Shown: piece by piece, positions 45,343 through 54,234 of the stretch
Layout: every line of letters begins with the position of its first letter
Position numbering within the stretch: the first letter of the stretch is position 1
NCBI RefSeq assembly: GCF_014203225.1
Contig: NZ_JACHIO010000004.1
Span: 1 to 64,000, forward strand
Direction: 5' to 3'
Source: Granulicella mallensis
GTDB lineage: Bacteria; Acidobacteriota; Terriglobia; Terriglobales; Acidobacteriaceae
Length of the DNA: 64,000 nt
Program-made: the position numbers and the translations under genes
The notes under the pieces: model-generated
What the model was told of the DNA's origin: nothing
What the model saw: the letters and a program-made list of their open reading frames with translations, nothing else
The model's database searches: none

Positions 45343-47244
45343 CTACTGCCCCGCCGGTGCCGCCGGTGCCGTTCCGCCCGCTCCCGCAGGCGTCTCCGCA
45401 GGCTTTTCCGCCACCTTCTGGAGATTCCCAGCCTTCGCCCGTTGCTTGTTGACAAAGGCAGTGACCACTTGAGCAGCCAGCTTGGCGGAGTTGTTGCCCC
45501 AGACCCCATGCTCCCACAGCACGGCGACCACAATGTCAGGATTGCGGCGCGGCGCTATCCCGACAAACCATGCATTGGGCTCGGTATTATGACCTCTGCC
45601 GCTCATAGCCAGGGCAGTGTGGCTCATCACCTGCGCGGTACCGGTCTTGCCCGCAAAGTCGACGCCCTCGAGATGCGCCGCGGCAGCTGTGCCGATAGGA
45701 CCGGTCACACCAGCCATATCGTCCGTAATAATCTGCCAGTTATCGGGAGTGAGAGGAATTGTCTTCTCCCCCGATCCGGGATAGGTGCTCTGCACCGCTG
45801 ACAACTGATCCTTCGTCAACTCAGCAGGAAAGACCACATGCGGCCGTTGCAGCGCACCGCCCGAGGCAATGCCGCCAAGCGCACGCGCCAGTTGCAGGGG
45901 CGTAGCCTCGATGGCGCCCTGCCCGATCCCCACCGAGATCGTCTCACCCGCATACCACTTGTCGTGCTGCGTCTTCAGCTTCCACTGCTCGCTCGGCATC
46001 ACACCCGCAGCCTCGTCAGGCAGATCGACCCCGGTCTTCGAACCAATGCCGACCGAGGTGGCATAGCGCGCGATCGTGTCGATACCCAGCTTGTTGGCCA
46101 GCGTGTAATAGAACGTATCGCAGGAGTATGGGAGCGCATTGTGAATGTCGACCCCCCCGTGATGCCGGTCACAGGCAAAGAAGTGGCCGTAGAAGGTTGC
46201 CCCACCGTTGCATTGGACGTGCATATCCTGCGCGACATTTTCCTGGAGACCCGCGAGCGTCATGATGACCTTGAAGGTCGAACCCGGCGCAAGCTGCGCC
46301 TGGATCGTCTTGTTCATCATCGGATGATCGGGATTTTCCATGATGGACTGCCAGTAAGCCTTGGTCAGCCGCACCGAAAACTGGTTGGGATCGAAGGTCG
46401 GGCGCGATACCATCGCGAGGATTTCGCCGGTATGCGGATCCATCGCCACGATGGCTCCGATCTTGCCTTCGAGCGCCTTCTCCGCCGCCATCTGGATATC
46501 GAGGTCAATCGTCAGCCGCAGGTCCTGGCCGGGCTGCGCGAGCTCCTGGCCCATCAGGCCAACCTCTTTGCCGTGCGAGTTCACGACCATGTCGCGAGAG
46601 CCGTCGACACCGCGCAGAATCTCGTCGTAGGTCTCTTCGACACCCGACTTGCCCACAACATCGCCGGGAGCATACGCCGCATAGCGCGACTGGTTCAGAT
46701 CGTTCTCGCTGACCTCACCGACGTAGCCGATAAGGTGCGCCGCAAAGCCGTCGCGCGGATACAGGCGGCGCTGCTCGTCGAGTGTTTCAAGCTCCGGCAG
46801 CTCATTGCGATGCGCCTCGACGAACGCCTGCTCGTCCGGCGTGATGTCCTGCTTCAGCGGAATGGGCTGATATTTTGCGGCCAGTTGAAAGTGCTTGATG
46901 ATGGCCTGGATCTGATCGACCGTCATGTGCAGCCCGCTCGCAATCTCCGGGAGATCGGCATCGAGGTTCTTCTGCTGCTCCCGCAACAGGTAGCAGGTCA
47001 CCGACGGATAATTGTCGACGATGATGCGGCCTTCGCGATCCAGAATCTTCCCTCGCGGCGCAAGCACCGGGACCTTGCGAATGCGATTCTGTTCGGCCAG
47101 AACGCGCCAGCCTGTGGCCCCCAGCACCTGCAGGCGCCAGAGCCCTACCCCCAGAATCACCAACACCACCGCAACCAGATACTGCGTCATGTGCAGCTTG
47201 ACGGGAGAGAGCTTCTCATTGCGCTCGATGCTGTCGATTTCCAT
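45343..47244 (-). CDS. mrdA: Penicillin-binding protein 2 (elongasome transpeptidase)
   Basis: A 633-residue class B PBP that cross-links wall during rod elongation with RodA. One membrane segment (about 20-40) precedes the pedestal domain (PVLAPRGKILDREGRIIV, EVSENDL). The transpeptidase has APGSTFKVI (SxxK), YSCDTFYY in place of SxN as usual for PBP2, and FAGKTGTAQ. Two further cysteines (CNGGATFYGHFFACDRHHGG) may form a disulfide. The C-terminal tail is Ala/Pro-rich. It lies downstream of mreD. Confidence 0.94.
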   Translation of the reverse strand: MEIDSIERNEKLSPVKLHMTQYLVAVVLVILGVGLWRLQVLGATGWRVLAEQNRIRKVPVLAPRGKILDREGRIIVDNYPSVTCYLLREQQKNLDADLPEIASGLHMTVDQIQAIIKHFQLAAKYQPIPLKQDITPDEQAFVEAHRNELPELETLDEQRRLYPRDGFAAHLIGYVGEVSENDLNQSRYAAYAPGDVVGKSGVEETYDEILRGVDGSRDMVVNSHGKEVGLMGQELAQPGQDLRLTIDLDIQMAAEKALEGKIGAIVAMDPHTGEILAMVSRPTFDPNQFSVRLTKAYWQSIMENPDHPMMNKTIQAQLAPGSTFKVIMTLAGLQENVAQDMHVQCNGGATFYGHFFACDRHHGGVDIHNALPYSCDTFYYTLANKLGIDTIARYATSVGIGSKTGVDLPDEAAGVMPSEQWKLKTQHDKWYAGETISVGIGQGAIEATPLQLARALGGIASGGALQRPHVVFPAELTKDQLSAVQSTYPGSGEKTIPLTPDNWQIITDDMAGVTGPIGTAAAAHLEGVDFAGKTGTAQVMSHTALAMSGRGHNTEPNAWFVGIAPRRNPDIVVAVLWEHGVWGNNSAKLAAQVVTAFVNKQRAKAGNLQKVAEKPAETPAGAGGTAPAAPAGQ

Positions 47245-47305
47245 TGTCCTGGGTCCCCACAGTGAATTCTACTGCCGAATTCTACCGTCAGATAGCGGGG
47301 CAATC

Positions 47306-47625
47306 GCATTTGAATCTTCGGCCGGGAAAGGCCTACAGGCGGACCAACCGCAAGAAGATTCAGATGAAGGGGACGTGGACGGAGAGGACGTGGACGGAGA
47401 GGTGTGGATGGAGAGGCGTGGACGGAGAGGTGCCGATGGAGAACAGAGAGGTAGAACCAGCACCACTCCAAGCCCCAAAGGGGCGATATATCCCAGCCCA
47501 GGGTGGAGGCGGCTGGCGAGCGTTCTTTGCTCGCCGTGTCGCCGCAACCCTGGGTTACAAGCCCCGTGAAGCTAGAGCCCTGTAGGGGCGACCCATCGGT
47601 ACCAGCACGATAGATCGCCCCAAAA
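47306..47625. repeat. Composite palindromic element, TAAGCCCCGAAGGGG family, copy 2, with tandem repeats
   Basis: It shares with 22960-23258 the leader CATTTGAATCTTCGGCCGGG... and CAAGAAGATTCAGATG. The AAGCCCCAAAGGGGCGATAT and CCAGCCCAGGG arms and the GAGCCCTGTAGGGGCGACCC block are also shared. Between leader and core (about 47371-47442) is a variable tandem of GTGGACGGAGAGG units not present in the other copy. It fills the mreD-mrdA gap. Confidence 0.7.
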
Positions 47626-47631
47626 TCCGCC

Positions 47632-48156
47632 CTACTCCCGCACCCGAAACCGGTCGAGCATATAGAACAGGGGAATCGCCACGGCCGTATTCGAAACCGC
47701 ACGAATCAGCTCATGCACCGGCAGCAGCCGGACCGTCGCATCGCCCAGCAGCCACCGTGCGATGAGATACAGGAGTCCGCTCTGCAACAGGCTGAAGCAG
47801 AAGTTCAGCACAATCCGGTTGACCAGGTTCTCGACATCGACCGCGAACCCGATGCTCGCCGCGATATAGCCGATAATCCCCTTCGCAATGCCATTTACCC
47901 CAAAAGGATGGTTCGTCAGCCCATCCTGAAACAGTCCAATCAGGGTTCCGGTCACCGTTCCGGCGATCTGGCTGCGCCGCGCAACGGAGAAGAAGATCAC
48001 CGCAATCAGCGGCAGGTCGAGGATGGCGAGCCGGGGAAACGTCTTGGGCAACACCACCTGTAGAAGGATGCACACCACCGGCACTAGCAGCGTGACTGCG
48101 GGGTGGAAGGCGTACTGGTCGAGTTCGCGTCGGGAGGTGTAACTGTGTTCTGCCAT
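47632..48156 (-). CDS. mreD: Rod shape-determining protein MreD
   Basis: A 174-residue membrane protein with five or six hydrophobic segments. FQDGLTNHPFGVNGIAKGIIGYIAASIG (about 77-104) is the conserved MreD core. It helps link MreBC to the wall synthases. mreB and mreC are not upstream; that side carries a repeat and an unrelated acyltransferase gene. So the mre operon is split in this genome, unless those genes lie elsewhere. Confidence 0.88.
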   Translation of the reverse strand: MAEHSYTSRRELDQYAFHPAVTLLVPVVCILLQVVLPKTFPRLAILDLPLIAVIFFSVARRSQIAGTVTGTLIGLFQDGLTNHPFGVNGIAKGIIGYIAASIGFAVDVENLVNRIVLNFCFSLLQSGLLYLIARWLLGDATVRLLPVHELIRAVSNTAVAIPLFYMLDRFRVRE

Positions 48157-48250
48157 TTAGGTGCTTCGATTTTCGAGGATACCCCACAGGGCTCTGAGAG
48201 CAAAACCAAGCTGGATATGCCCCTATGTTCTTGTTCCGTCCCCTCACAGA

Positions 48251-48500
48251 ATCGTCATCCTGAGCGAAGCGCCTCGCGCTTTTGCGAGGGGCGCAGTCGA
48301 AGGACCCCGAGGAACTTGATCTCGCCGATGCTGTTTGGACCTTTTCCAGCACGAACGTCCAGGCTCGAGCGCTCCAAGTAGAAAAGGTCCTAGGGGTATG
48401 GGCAAGAGGTCAACCTTCGGGGTCCTTCGACTCCGCGTCCCAAAAAGCCGGGACGCTTCGCTCAGGATGACGTCTTTGTGGCGAGATAAAGACAAACGCC
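48251..48500. repeat. Intergenic repeat, CGAAGGACCCC family, copy 2
   Basis: ATCGTCATCCTGAGCGAAGC, then GCAGTCGAAGGACCCCGAGG, a CTTTTCCAGCACGAACG centre, GGGGTCCTTCGACTCCGCG and CGCTTCGCTCAGGATGACG. The layout and much of the sequence match 163-415. Confidence 0.8.
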
Positions 48501-48527
48501 ATGGGAATATCAATCGTGACTTCAGCC

Positions 48528-49766
48528 CTAATCCGCTTGCAGCACCGACCCAAGTGCCCTTGGACTATCCCCAAAACGGGCCCTCAGCCAGCGATTTGCC
48601 GGCTCCGAATAGAACCTGGCGACCAGTTCCCCCAGCACCCCTGCCAAAACAATCACGACCAGGAAAAGAATCGGCACAAAACGCAAAGGCTTCCCAGCCT
48701 TCCAATACAGATCGAAACAGGCGAAGACAAGGAACATATGGATGAGATAGATCTCATAGCTGCGTCTGCCGTAAGCGAGTAGCGGACTAAAGATCCCAGC
48801 CGCCCGCCATCCCGTCTGTGCGGCTACGGCAATCAGCAGGCAGGCCCCCACCGCAACCAGGGTCATGTCCAGACCGCACCTTGTGAGCCCGAGGCGCCAG
48901 ACTTGAATGGAAAATCCAAGACAGAACACCAACAAGGCCGAACCAAGCCCGAAAAGTGTCCAAAGAACCCGACGAGGAAAGGACCGGCCGGAGACCACGA
49001 GCGCCGTCAGGCAGCCCAGCGCAATGGCATCCATGCCCCCGAGATAGGAGTACTCCTGCCAGACCTCATTGCCATGTGTAAGAACCGTTCTCCCAAACGG
49101 GCCAAGCACTACAAACGTAACCAGAAGCAACACCAGACCTTTGCCACGTCCCAGGAGACGACAGGCCAGCGGGAAGAAGAGGTAGAACATCTCCTCCACC
49201 GAAAGCGACCAGAGAATATCCCAGTTCCCCGGCAGGTAGCCTTTCGTCGCCTCCAGCCACCCAACGTGAAACGTAAGCGCCGCCAGCAGCGCGCGCCCCA
49301 ACCCACCCGTCTCCGCGGAGACGACAAAGTGATTCACGTGGAGCACATGCAGCAGGCTCAGCACTGCCAGAAGAGTAAGCAGCAAGGGAGCGATACGGGC
49401 AAAGCGGATGAGATAGAAGTCCCGCAGCCGAACCTTCGAGAGAGTTCCCCATCGCCTGATCGTCGTGGACGTAATCAAAAACCCGGAGACCGCAAAAAAG
49501 ATCTGCACTCCCTGTTGACCTTGCCAGACGAGCGAAGAGGTCAGTTGGTGTGGCAGCCCCTTGGTATAGGGCACATGCGCAAAGAGCAGCCGCATGTTGA
49601 CGTGATTCATCAGCACATAAAAGATCGCGAGGGCCCGGAGACAATCGATGCCGTCTACTCTCTTCCAGCTTCGGACTGGGTTTGCGTGCAGGCTTTCGAC
49701 CTTATGCAGTGTTGCCATGGATGTGGTCCACCCCTCATCAGCCACTTTATCTCTGCCTCTATTCAT
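48528..49766 (-). CDS. Acyltransferase family 3 (OafA/YrhL-type) membrane protein
   Basis: A 412-residue polytopic membrane acyltransferase that O-acylates sugars of envelope polysaccharides or related glycans. RVDGIDCLRALAIFYVLMNHV (about 36-56) carries the family start and a His. QIFFAVSGFLIT, RIAPLLLTLL and NWDILWSLSVEEMFYLFFPL follow in the expected order, with about ten membrane segments. The start is unsure: ATG 49766 and ATG 49718 both lack a good ribosome site, and the latter shortens the N-terminus by 16 residues. The acceptor is unknown. Confidence 0.87.
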   Translation of the reverse strand: MNRGRDKVADEGWTTSMATLHKVESLHANPVRSWKRVDGIDCLRALAIFYVLMNHVNMRLLFAHVPYTKGLPHQLTSSLVWQGQQGVQIFFAVSGFLITSTTIRRWGTLSKVRLRDFYLIRFARIAPLLLTLLAVLSLLHVLHVNHFVVSAETGGLGRALLAALTFHVGWLEATKGYLPGNWDILWSLSVEEMFYLFFPLACRLLGRGKGLVLLLVTFVVLGPFGRTVLTHGNEVWQEYSYLGGMDAIALGCLTALVVSGRSFPRRVLWTLFGLGSALLVFCLGFSIQVWRLGLTRCGLDMTLVAVGACLLIAVAAQTGWRAAGIFSPLLAYGRRSYEIYLIHMFLVFACFDLYWKAGKPLRFVPILFLVVIVLAGVLGELVARFYSEPANRWLRARFGDSPRALGSVLQAD

Positions 49767-49815
49767 GAGGGTTAAGACCTATAACATTTTTTCAAAATGG
49801 ATTGCGTCTTCCGAA

Positions 49816-50172
49816 TCATCGACTGACGGTAGAGATATCGCCGGGAGGCGAGATCTTCCGCGGAGGGTCCTCATGAAGTTCCTGATGAAGCTCATCCACC
49901 TTTTCTCTGGCCTTGTCTAAGGCTCTCCTGCCGACTGCGGTGATCTTATAAACCCGCCTCTTGCGTCCACCAACATTCCTGAGTGCAGACTTCAGCAAGC
50001 CGCCCCGCTCCAGGCCATGCAGGAGCGGATAGAGAGTTCCAGGACCAATGCGATATCCATGATGCTTCAGCTCCTCCATCATGGCCAATCCAAAGATTGG
50101 CTCATGGGAGGCATGCACAAGCACATGAATCCGTATGAGTCCGAAGAAGAGTTCCCGCTGTTGTTTCAACAC
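49816..50172 (-). CDS. PadR-family transcriptional regulator
   Basis: A winged-helix repressor. EPIFGLAMMEELKHHGYRIGPGTLYPLLHGLERGGLL is the PadR DNA-binding signature and GGRKRRVYKITAVGRRAL the wing. A helical C-terminus for dimerisation follows (KAREKVDELHQELHE). The frame is open to 50310, but that would run past the divergent start at 50297. The family begins near a GTG/TTG pair at 50172/50169, which I prefer. It is divergent from the beta-barrel protein gene at 50297, so local autoregulation is likely. Confidence 0.82.
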   Translation of the reverse strand: MLKQQRELFFGLIRIHVLVHASHEPIFGLAMMEELKHHGYRIGPGTLYPLLHGLERGGLLKSALRNVGGRKRRVYKITAVGRRALDKAREKVDELHQELHEDPPRKISPPGDISTVSR

Positions 50173-50213
50173 AAGGTAAATATACCGCTGTAACTCGATA
50201 CCAGACCTCTTGC

Positions 50214-50228
50214 TATCGAATTTCGATA
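50214..50228. promoter_or_regulatory. Candidate operator palindrome in the PadR divergent region
   Basis: TATCGAA (50214-50220), one base, then TTCGATA (50222-50228) form a perfect 7-bp inverted repeat. It lies between padR and the divergent gene. It is a plausible PadR or other dimeric-regulator site; nothing else supports it. Confidence 0.35.
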
Positions 50229-50296
50229 TATGCTGTTCGAGTCGGCCATTCGCTTCAAAGAGTGAGCAAGCGTTTCGCTGGAAGGCAGGAATCTCT

Positions 50297-51160
50297 ATGA
50301 GTCTCAGCATCCATTGCGCAAGGCTGGCGATTCTCCTCGTCCTTCTATCGGCAGCTTCAAAAATGGTGGCGCAGGCGGGACCTCCGTTCCAGACCGACGA
50401 CCCAACGCCGGTGGATCTCGGGCACTATGAGGCTTATATCTTCGGAACCGTGGATGGCACTCCGGCAGAGATCGATCCGACCGGGCCGGCGTTTGAGTTC
50501 AACTGGGGCGCCATTCCCAACATTCAGCTTCACGCCATTCTCCCCTTTGGCGCAGTCAGGCCGTCCAATAACCCTGTCTATCTTCCAGGTGGAGCAGGCT
50601 CCAGCGCCTATGGGCTGACGGATATGGAGCTGGGCGTGAAGTACGGCTTCATCAAGCAAACGAAACACCGCCCGCAGATTGGGTCGTTCACCATGTTCGA
50701 GATTCCGACGGGAAGCTATGCCAAAGGTCTCGGCGTCGGCAAGGTCTGGTACAAGCTGCCTATCTGGGTTGAGAAGGAATTCGGGCCCTGGAGTCTCTGC
50801 GGCGGGCTGGGCTACGCGGTCGTACCGCAGACCCAATATCGCAACTATCTTTACGGCGGATACCTCGTTAAGCGCGAGATCAACAAGAAGCTGGAACTAT
50901 CTGCCGAGGTCTTTTCCCACGCGCGAGAAGGATTTGCAGCGGCCCAGACGCAATCTTCGACCATGATTGACGCAGGTGGCTACTACCACTTCAAATCTCC
51001 CGGACTCCAACTGCTCTTCGCGTATGGCCACTCCATCGCAGGGCAGACAGAGAACTATGGCTATCTTGGCCTCTATAAAACCTGGGGCAAAGACAAAGAG
51101 GCAGACAAGAAAACCTCCAGCGACGCGATGGTGTCTTCGCAGCAGCATGAGAACCGGTGA
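50297..51160 (+). CDS. Predicted outer-membrane beta-barrel protein
   Basis: A 287-residue protein with signal peptide MSLSIHCARLAILLVLLSAASKMVAQA. Alternating amphipathic strands with aromatic ends follow (LGHYEAYIFG, FEFNWGAIPNIQLHAILPF, DMELGVKYGFI, GLGYAVVPQ, LELSAEVFSHA, LQLLFAYGHSI). The GPPFQTDDPTPVDLGHYE opening is one I associate with transporter-like barrels of proteobacteria and acidobacteria. There is no C-terminal Phe; the tail is polar. ATG 50297 begins the signal peptide. The next gene starts 30 nt downstream. Confidence 0.68.
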   Translation: MSLSIHCARLAILLVLLSAASKMVAQAGPPFQTDDPTPVDLGHYEAYIFGTVDGTPAEIDPTGPAFEFNWGAIPNIQLHAILPFGAVRPSNNPVYLPGGAGSSAYGLTDMELGVKYGFIKQTKHRPQIGSFTMFEIPTGSYAKGLGVGKVWYKLPIWVEKEFGPWSLCGGLGYAVVPQTQYRNYLYGGYLVKREINKKLELSAEVFSHAREGFAAAQTQSSTMIDAGGYYHFKSPGLQLLFAYGHSIAGQTENYGYLGLYKTWGKDKEADKKTSSDAMVSSQQHENR

Positions 51161-51190
51161 GCGACGCTCAAACTTTCACAAGGAGAATCA

Positions 51191-51763
51191 ATGGAAATCA
51201 CGATGCGGAGTGTCTGGACGCTGATCCACGGCATGGGGTTCGGGGCGCTCTATCTGCTGGCATGCTCCGGTGCACTCGTGGAGCTCTACCGCTTCACGAC
51301 CTCCACGGATCCTGCTGAGCCCACGCCGGGTCAGGAGCGTTTTCTCAAGGGATACATGCTCGCCATGGTGCTGCTCGCATGGGCTGCGGTGCTGACGGGA
51401 GCGTATGTGATTTACCCCTGGTACCGCGCAGCAGCACCGCCGCAGACGGCCGATCTTTCCATGTTTCCGCAACGTCTGCTGATGTCGAGCCCCGGCACCA
51501 TCGGTTGGCATTCACTCGGGATGGAGTGGAAGGAGCATGTTGCCTGGTTCGCTCCCATTTCGATCACGATGGCAGCGTTCGTCGTCATCAGGTATGGTCG
51601 CGACCTCAGGCACCATCGACAACTGCGCGGCGCGGTACTTTCCTTCACCCTGGTTTCGTTTGTCGCAGCCGGCATCGCCGGCTTCTTTGGGGCGATGATC
51701 AACAAGTACGCACCGGTCCAGGGCGGACATACCCTCCAACTGGGCCGCGGAGAGGGAAAATGA
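51191..51763 (+). CDS. Four-helix membrane protein with conserved-looking histidines
   Basis: A 190-residue inner-membrane protein with hydrophobic segments at about 10-31, 54-77, 114-134 and 148-170. His13 opens the first segment. His107 and His116 sit just before and at the start of the third (GWHSLGMEWKEHVAWF). That layout could hold a heme or metal, but this is inference. AAGGAG stands 5 nt before the ATG. Its stop overlaps the next gene by ATGA. No named family is recognised. Confidence 0.68.
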   Translation: MEITMRSVWTLIHGMGFGALYLLACSGALVELYRFTTSTDPAEPTPGQERFLKGYMLAMVLLAWAAVLTGAYVIYPWYRAAAPPQTADLSMFPQRLLMSSPGTIGWHSLGMEWKEHVAWFAPISITMAAFVVIRYGRDLRHHRQLRGAVLSFTLVSFVAAGIAGFFGAMINKYAPVQGGHTLQLGRGEGK

Positions 51764-52083
51764 CCAGAACTTACATCCTTCCAAATGGCTCCGGCGCAGC
51801 AGCTATTCTTGCGGCGGGTATTGGTTCCTTTGCTCTGGCAGTCCTGGCTTTCGCCGGCGACAAATCGGTCGCGGTGAAAAGCAGCCTCGTCTTCTATAAA
51901 CCGACGGGACCTCTCTCCGGTGTAACCACGACAGCAATCCTGATCTGGCTCTTCGCCTGGGGAGTTCTGGAGTGGCGTTGGGGCAAAAAGACCGTTGCTG
52001 CGGCGCGTGTTATTACTGTTGCTTTGGTCCTGCTGGGCCTGAGCTTGTTACTGACATTTCCACCCATTGTCGACCTTCTCTGA
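51760..52083 (+). CDS. Three-helix small membrane protein
   Basis: A 107-residue protein coupled by a 4-nt overlap to the preceding membrane protein gene. Hydrophobic segments lie near 14-32, 56-70 and 82-104. VKSSLVFYKPTGPLSGVTTTAI is a short loop. The two probably form a complex. The function is unknown; the gene set suggests an electron-transfer or sensing role together with the barrel protein. Convergent with the histidine kinase gene. Confidence 0.65.
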   Translation: MTRTYILPNGSGAAAILAAGIGSFALAVLAFAGDKSVAVKSSLVFYKPTGPLSGVTTTAILIWLFAWGVLEWRWGKKTVAAARVITVALVLLGLSLLLTFPPIVDLL

Positions 52084-52115
52084 AGAAGCAGGACTTTGAT
52101 CGCTGAGTCATAAAA

Positions 52116-53576
52116 CTACCCCTTTGCCAGAGCAAGGCTGTGGGATCCTGCCTTCGGGGCGGCCTTCCATGATGGGAGCGTGATGGAGAGTCGAGCGCCC
52201 CCTTCGTCACGATTGGCCGCCGTAACGCTGCCTCCATGAACGCGGACGACAGCCTCGACGAAAGCAAGACCGAGTCCATGTCCGCGTGACTCTCGCCCTC
52301 TGACCCTTCGCTCGAAGAGATGGCGGCGCACGTCGGCGTCAAACCCGGGGCCATCATCCTCTACGGTCAACATCGCCATATCTTCGTCGGCCTGGAGCAA
52401 CAGAGAAACGGTGCAGGATGCGGGCAGGTGTTTGAGTTCGTTGTCGAGTAGATTAGCAATGACGCGATGAAGAAGTGCTGCATCGGCAAGCACCTTGATG
52501 GAACCCGCACTACGAATCTGAATTTCGAGCCCCTTGTCATTCATGCAGGGCTCGTAAAGGTCAAGCATCCCTCTTACCAGCTCATCCAGGTCGATCTCGG
52601 TACGTGACAGTCTGAGCGCATCGGCTTTCGCCTCAGCCACGTCAAGCGAAGTGTTGAGAAAATCAGTGAGCCGGTCCAGCTCGTCGATCGCCGAAACAAT
52701 AGGGTCGACTCTCACCTCGTCGGACAAGGCCGTCTCCAACTTGCCTCGAATCGCAGTAAGAGGGCTCCTCAGGTCATGCGCGAGCGAATCCGTAATCGTG
52801 TGCAACTGATGAACGGTGTTCTCAATCCTGTCGAGCATATGATTCAGCGTGCGAGCTAAATGGCTGACTTCGTCGTTTCCTCTGGCGTTGGGGACGCGAC
52901 TGCTCAGATCCGATTGTCCGATGCGCGACGCCGCTTCCGTAATCTCACGGACGTGGCCCAGCATCCTCCGCGTTGCGTAGAAGACGATCACGAAGCCTAG
53001 CAGCACAATAGCCAGCCAGAGTGTAAGAAAGCGAACCCTCAAGCTTCGCAGCACTCGCAGTTCATCTCTCTCCGAGAGTCCGAGATAGATGTGGCTGCCA
53101 TCCGCAATTCGTACCGCGGCTACTCGAAAGGGAACGTTGAATCCCTTCACCTGAACATCGTAAGGAACGTCTGCCAGGACCTTCGTAGACCTAATCGCTG
53201 TGAGATTGGCAGAACCGTCTCCTGAACCAACCCAAAGTTTGGCTGGTCCGTCGTCTCCCGCCTGGAGGAAGAAAACAGCGTCATTTTCGTTGCCGCTGGA
53301 ACGTTGATGATCCGGGACTTCCCGGCTCGCTAACTCCGCGACCTCGCCGACCACGCGGCTGTAAAGACGGTCTTTCGGTGTTCTTTGCGCCACATCACCA
53401 AGGACCTCCACTTCGCCGGATAACCAGGCATCGCTGCGCCGCTGGATATCGTTCGCTACAAACCGATGGAGCATCGCGAATACCAGCATGGTTCCAATTG
53501 CGAACGCGAGTGTAGCCCAGAGCGAGATGCGCCAGGCGGCACTGCGCATAATTGGATTAGGTGCCTTTGAGGACAT
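52116..53576 (-). CDS. Two-component sensor histidine kinase
   Basis: A 486-residue membrane kinase. Membrane segments at about 17-36 and 182-201 flank a periplasmic sensor of about 145 residues. HAMP follows (RRMLGHVREITEAASRIGQSDLSSRVP). The dimerisation box has DSLAHDLRSPLTAIRGKLE with phospho-His267, and the ATPase domain has NLLDNELKH, DDGPGFD and GHGLGLAFVEAVV. The layout resembles CusS-like metal or envelope sensors. The start lies inside the response-regulator gene end (20-nt overlap), so both are one operon, regulator first. Confidence 0.93.
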   Translation of the reverse strand: MSSKAPNPIMRSAAWRISLWATLAFAIGTMLVFAMLHRFVANDIQRRSDAWLSGEVEVLGDVAQRTPKDRLYSRVVGEVAELASREVPDHQRSSGNENDAVFFLQAGDDGPAKLWVGSGDGSANLTAIRSTKVLADVPYDVQVKGFNVPFRVAAVRIADGSHIYLGLSERDELRVLRSLRVRFLTLWLAIVLLGFVIVFYATRRMLGHVREITEAASRIGQSDLSSRVPNARGNDEVSHLARTLNHMLDRIENTVHQLHTITDSLAHDLRSPLTAIRGKLETALSDEVRVDPIVSAIDELDRLTDFLNTSLDVAEAKADALRLSRTEIDLDELVRGMLDLYEPCMNDKGLEIQIRSAGSIKVLADAALLHRVIANLLDNELKHLPASCTVSLLLQADEDMAMLTVEDDGPGFDADVRRHLFERRVRGRESRGHGLGLAFVEAVVRVHGGSVTAANRDEGGARLSITLPSWKAAPKAGSHSLALAKG

Positions 53577-54234
53577 ATCCGATACCTCGCAGCGTCTTGA
53601 TCAACGGCTCACGGCCGGCCGTATCGATCTTGCCTCGCAGCCTGTAAATGTGAACATCGACCACGTTCGTGTCTGGTTGAATCCGCATTCCCCAGACCTC
53701 CTTCAGAAGCATGGAACGGGTTACAACTCGGCCGGCATGCCGACAGAGGTACTCAAGAAGCACAAACTCCTGCGGACTCAGGTTTAGAACTTCATCGCCT
53801 CGGGTGGCCCTGCGTTTAAGCATGTCCAACTCCAGGTCACAGACCCGGAGGCGCATCGCATCTTCAGCCTGTGAGGAATTGCGTCGCAGGAGGTTCCGCA
53901 TCCGAGCGAGCAATTCTGCAATGGCGAACGGTTTCGTGAGGTAATCATCGCCACCGAGTTCCAGGCCTTTCACCCGGTCGTCTACCGACCGCCGCGCCGA
54001 AAGGATCAGTACGGGACTGGTGACGCCGGATCTGCGTAATTGCAGGATAAGTTCGATACCATCCTGATCCGGAAGTCCTAAGTCGACAATAAGACCGTGG
54101 TAGACGTGTTTGGACGCTAACTCGGTTGCGGCGCTTCCGTCTTCCGCCGTATGCACTTCGTATCCCGCCTCCATCAAGGACTGCTTAACGAAGCTCTGAA
54201 TCTCGGGTTCATCCTCGACCAGCAGAAGTCGCAT
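53557..54234 (-). CDS. OmpR/PhoB-family response regulator
   Basis: A 225-residue regulator: receiver domain with phospho-acceptor Asp51 (LIVDLGLPDQDG) and TKPFA Lys, then a winged-helix effector (LNLSPQEFVLLEYLCRHAGRVVTRSMLLKEVW...VDVHIYRLRGKID...IKTLRGIGYVLKG). It is most like CusR/QseB-type regulators. It is the first gene of the pair with the kinase. The divergent type III PKS unit begins 360 bp away and may be a target. A GCGTCCT...AGGACGC hairpin sits at 54267-54282 in that gap. Confidence 0.93.
   Translation of the reverse strand: MRLLLVEDEPEIQSFVKQSLMEAGYEVHTAEDGSAATELASKHVYHGLIVDLGLPDQDGIELILQLRRSGVTSPVLILSARRSVDDRVKGLELGGDDYLTKPFAIAELLARMRNLLRRNSSQAEDAMRLRVCDLELDMLKRRATRGDEVLNLSPQEFVLLEYLCRHAGRVVTRSMLLKEVWGMRIQPDTNVVDVHIYRLRGKIDTAGREPLIKTLRGIGYVLKGT

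Noticed and set aside
47371..47442. Tandem GTGGACGGAGAGG units as a CRISPR array
   Set aside because: Units are contiguous with no unique spacers and no cas genes are near; it is a simple tandem repeat.
50173..50310. Longer PadR protein starting at 50310
   Set aside because: It would overlap the divergent start at 50297 and add 46 residues foreign to the family.
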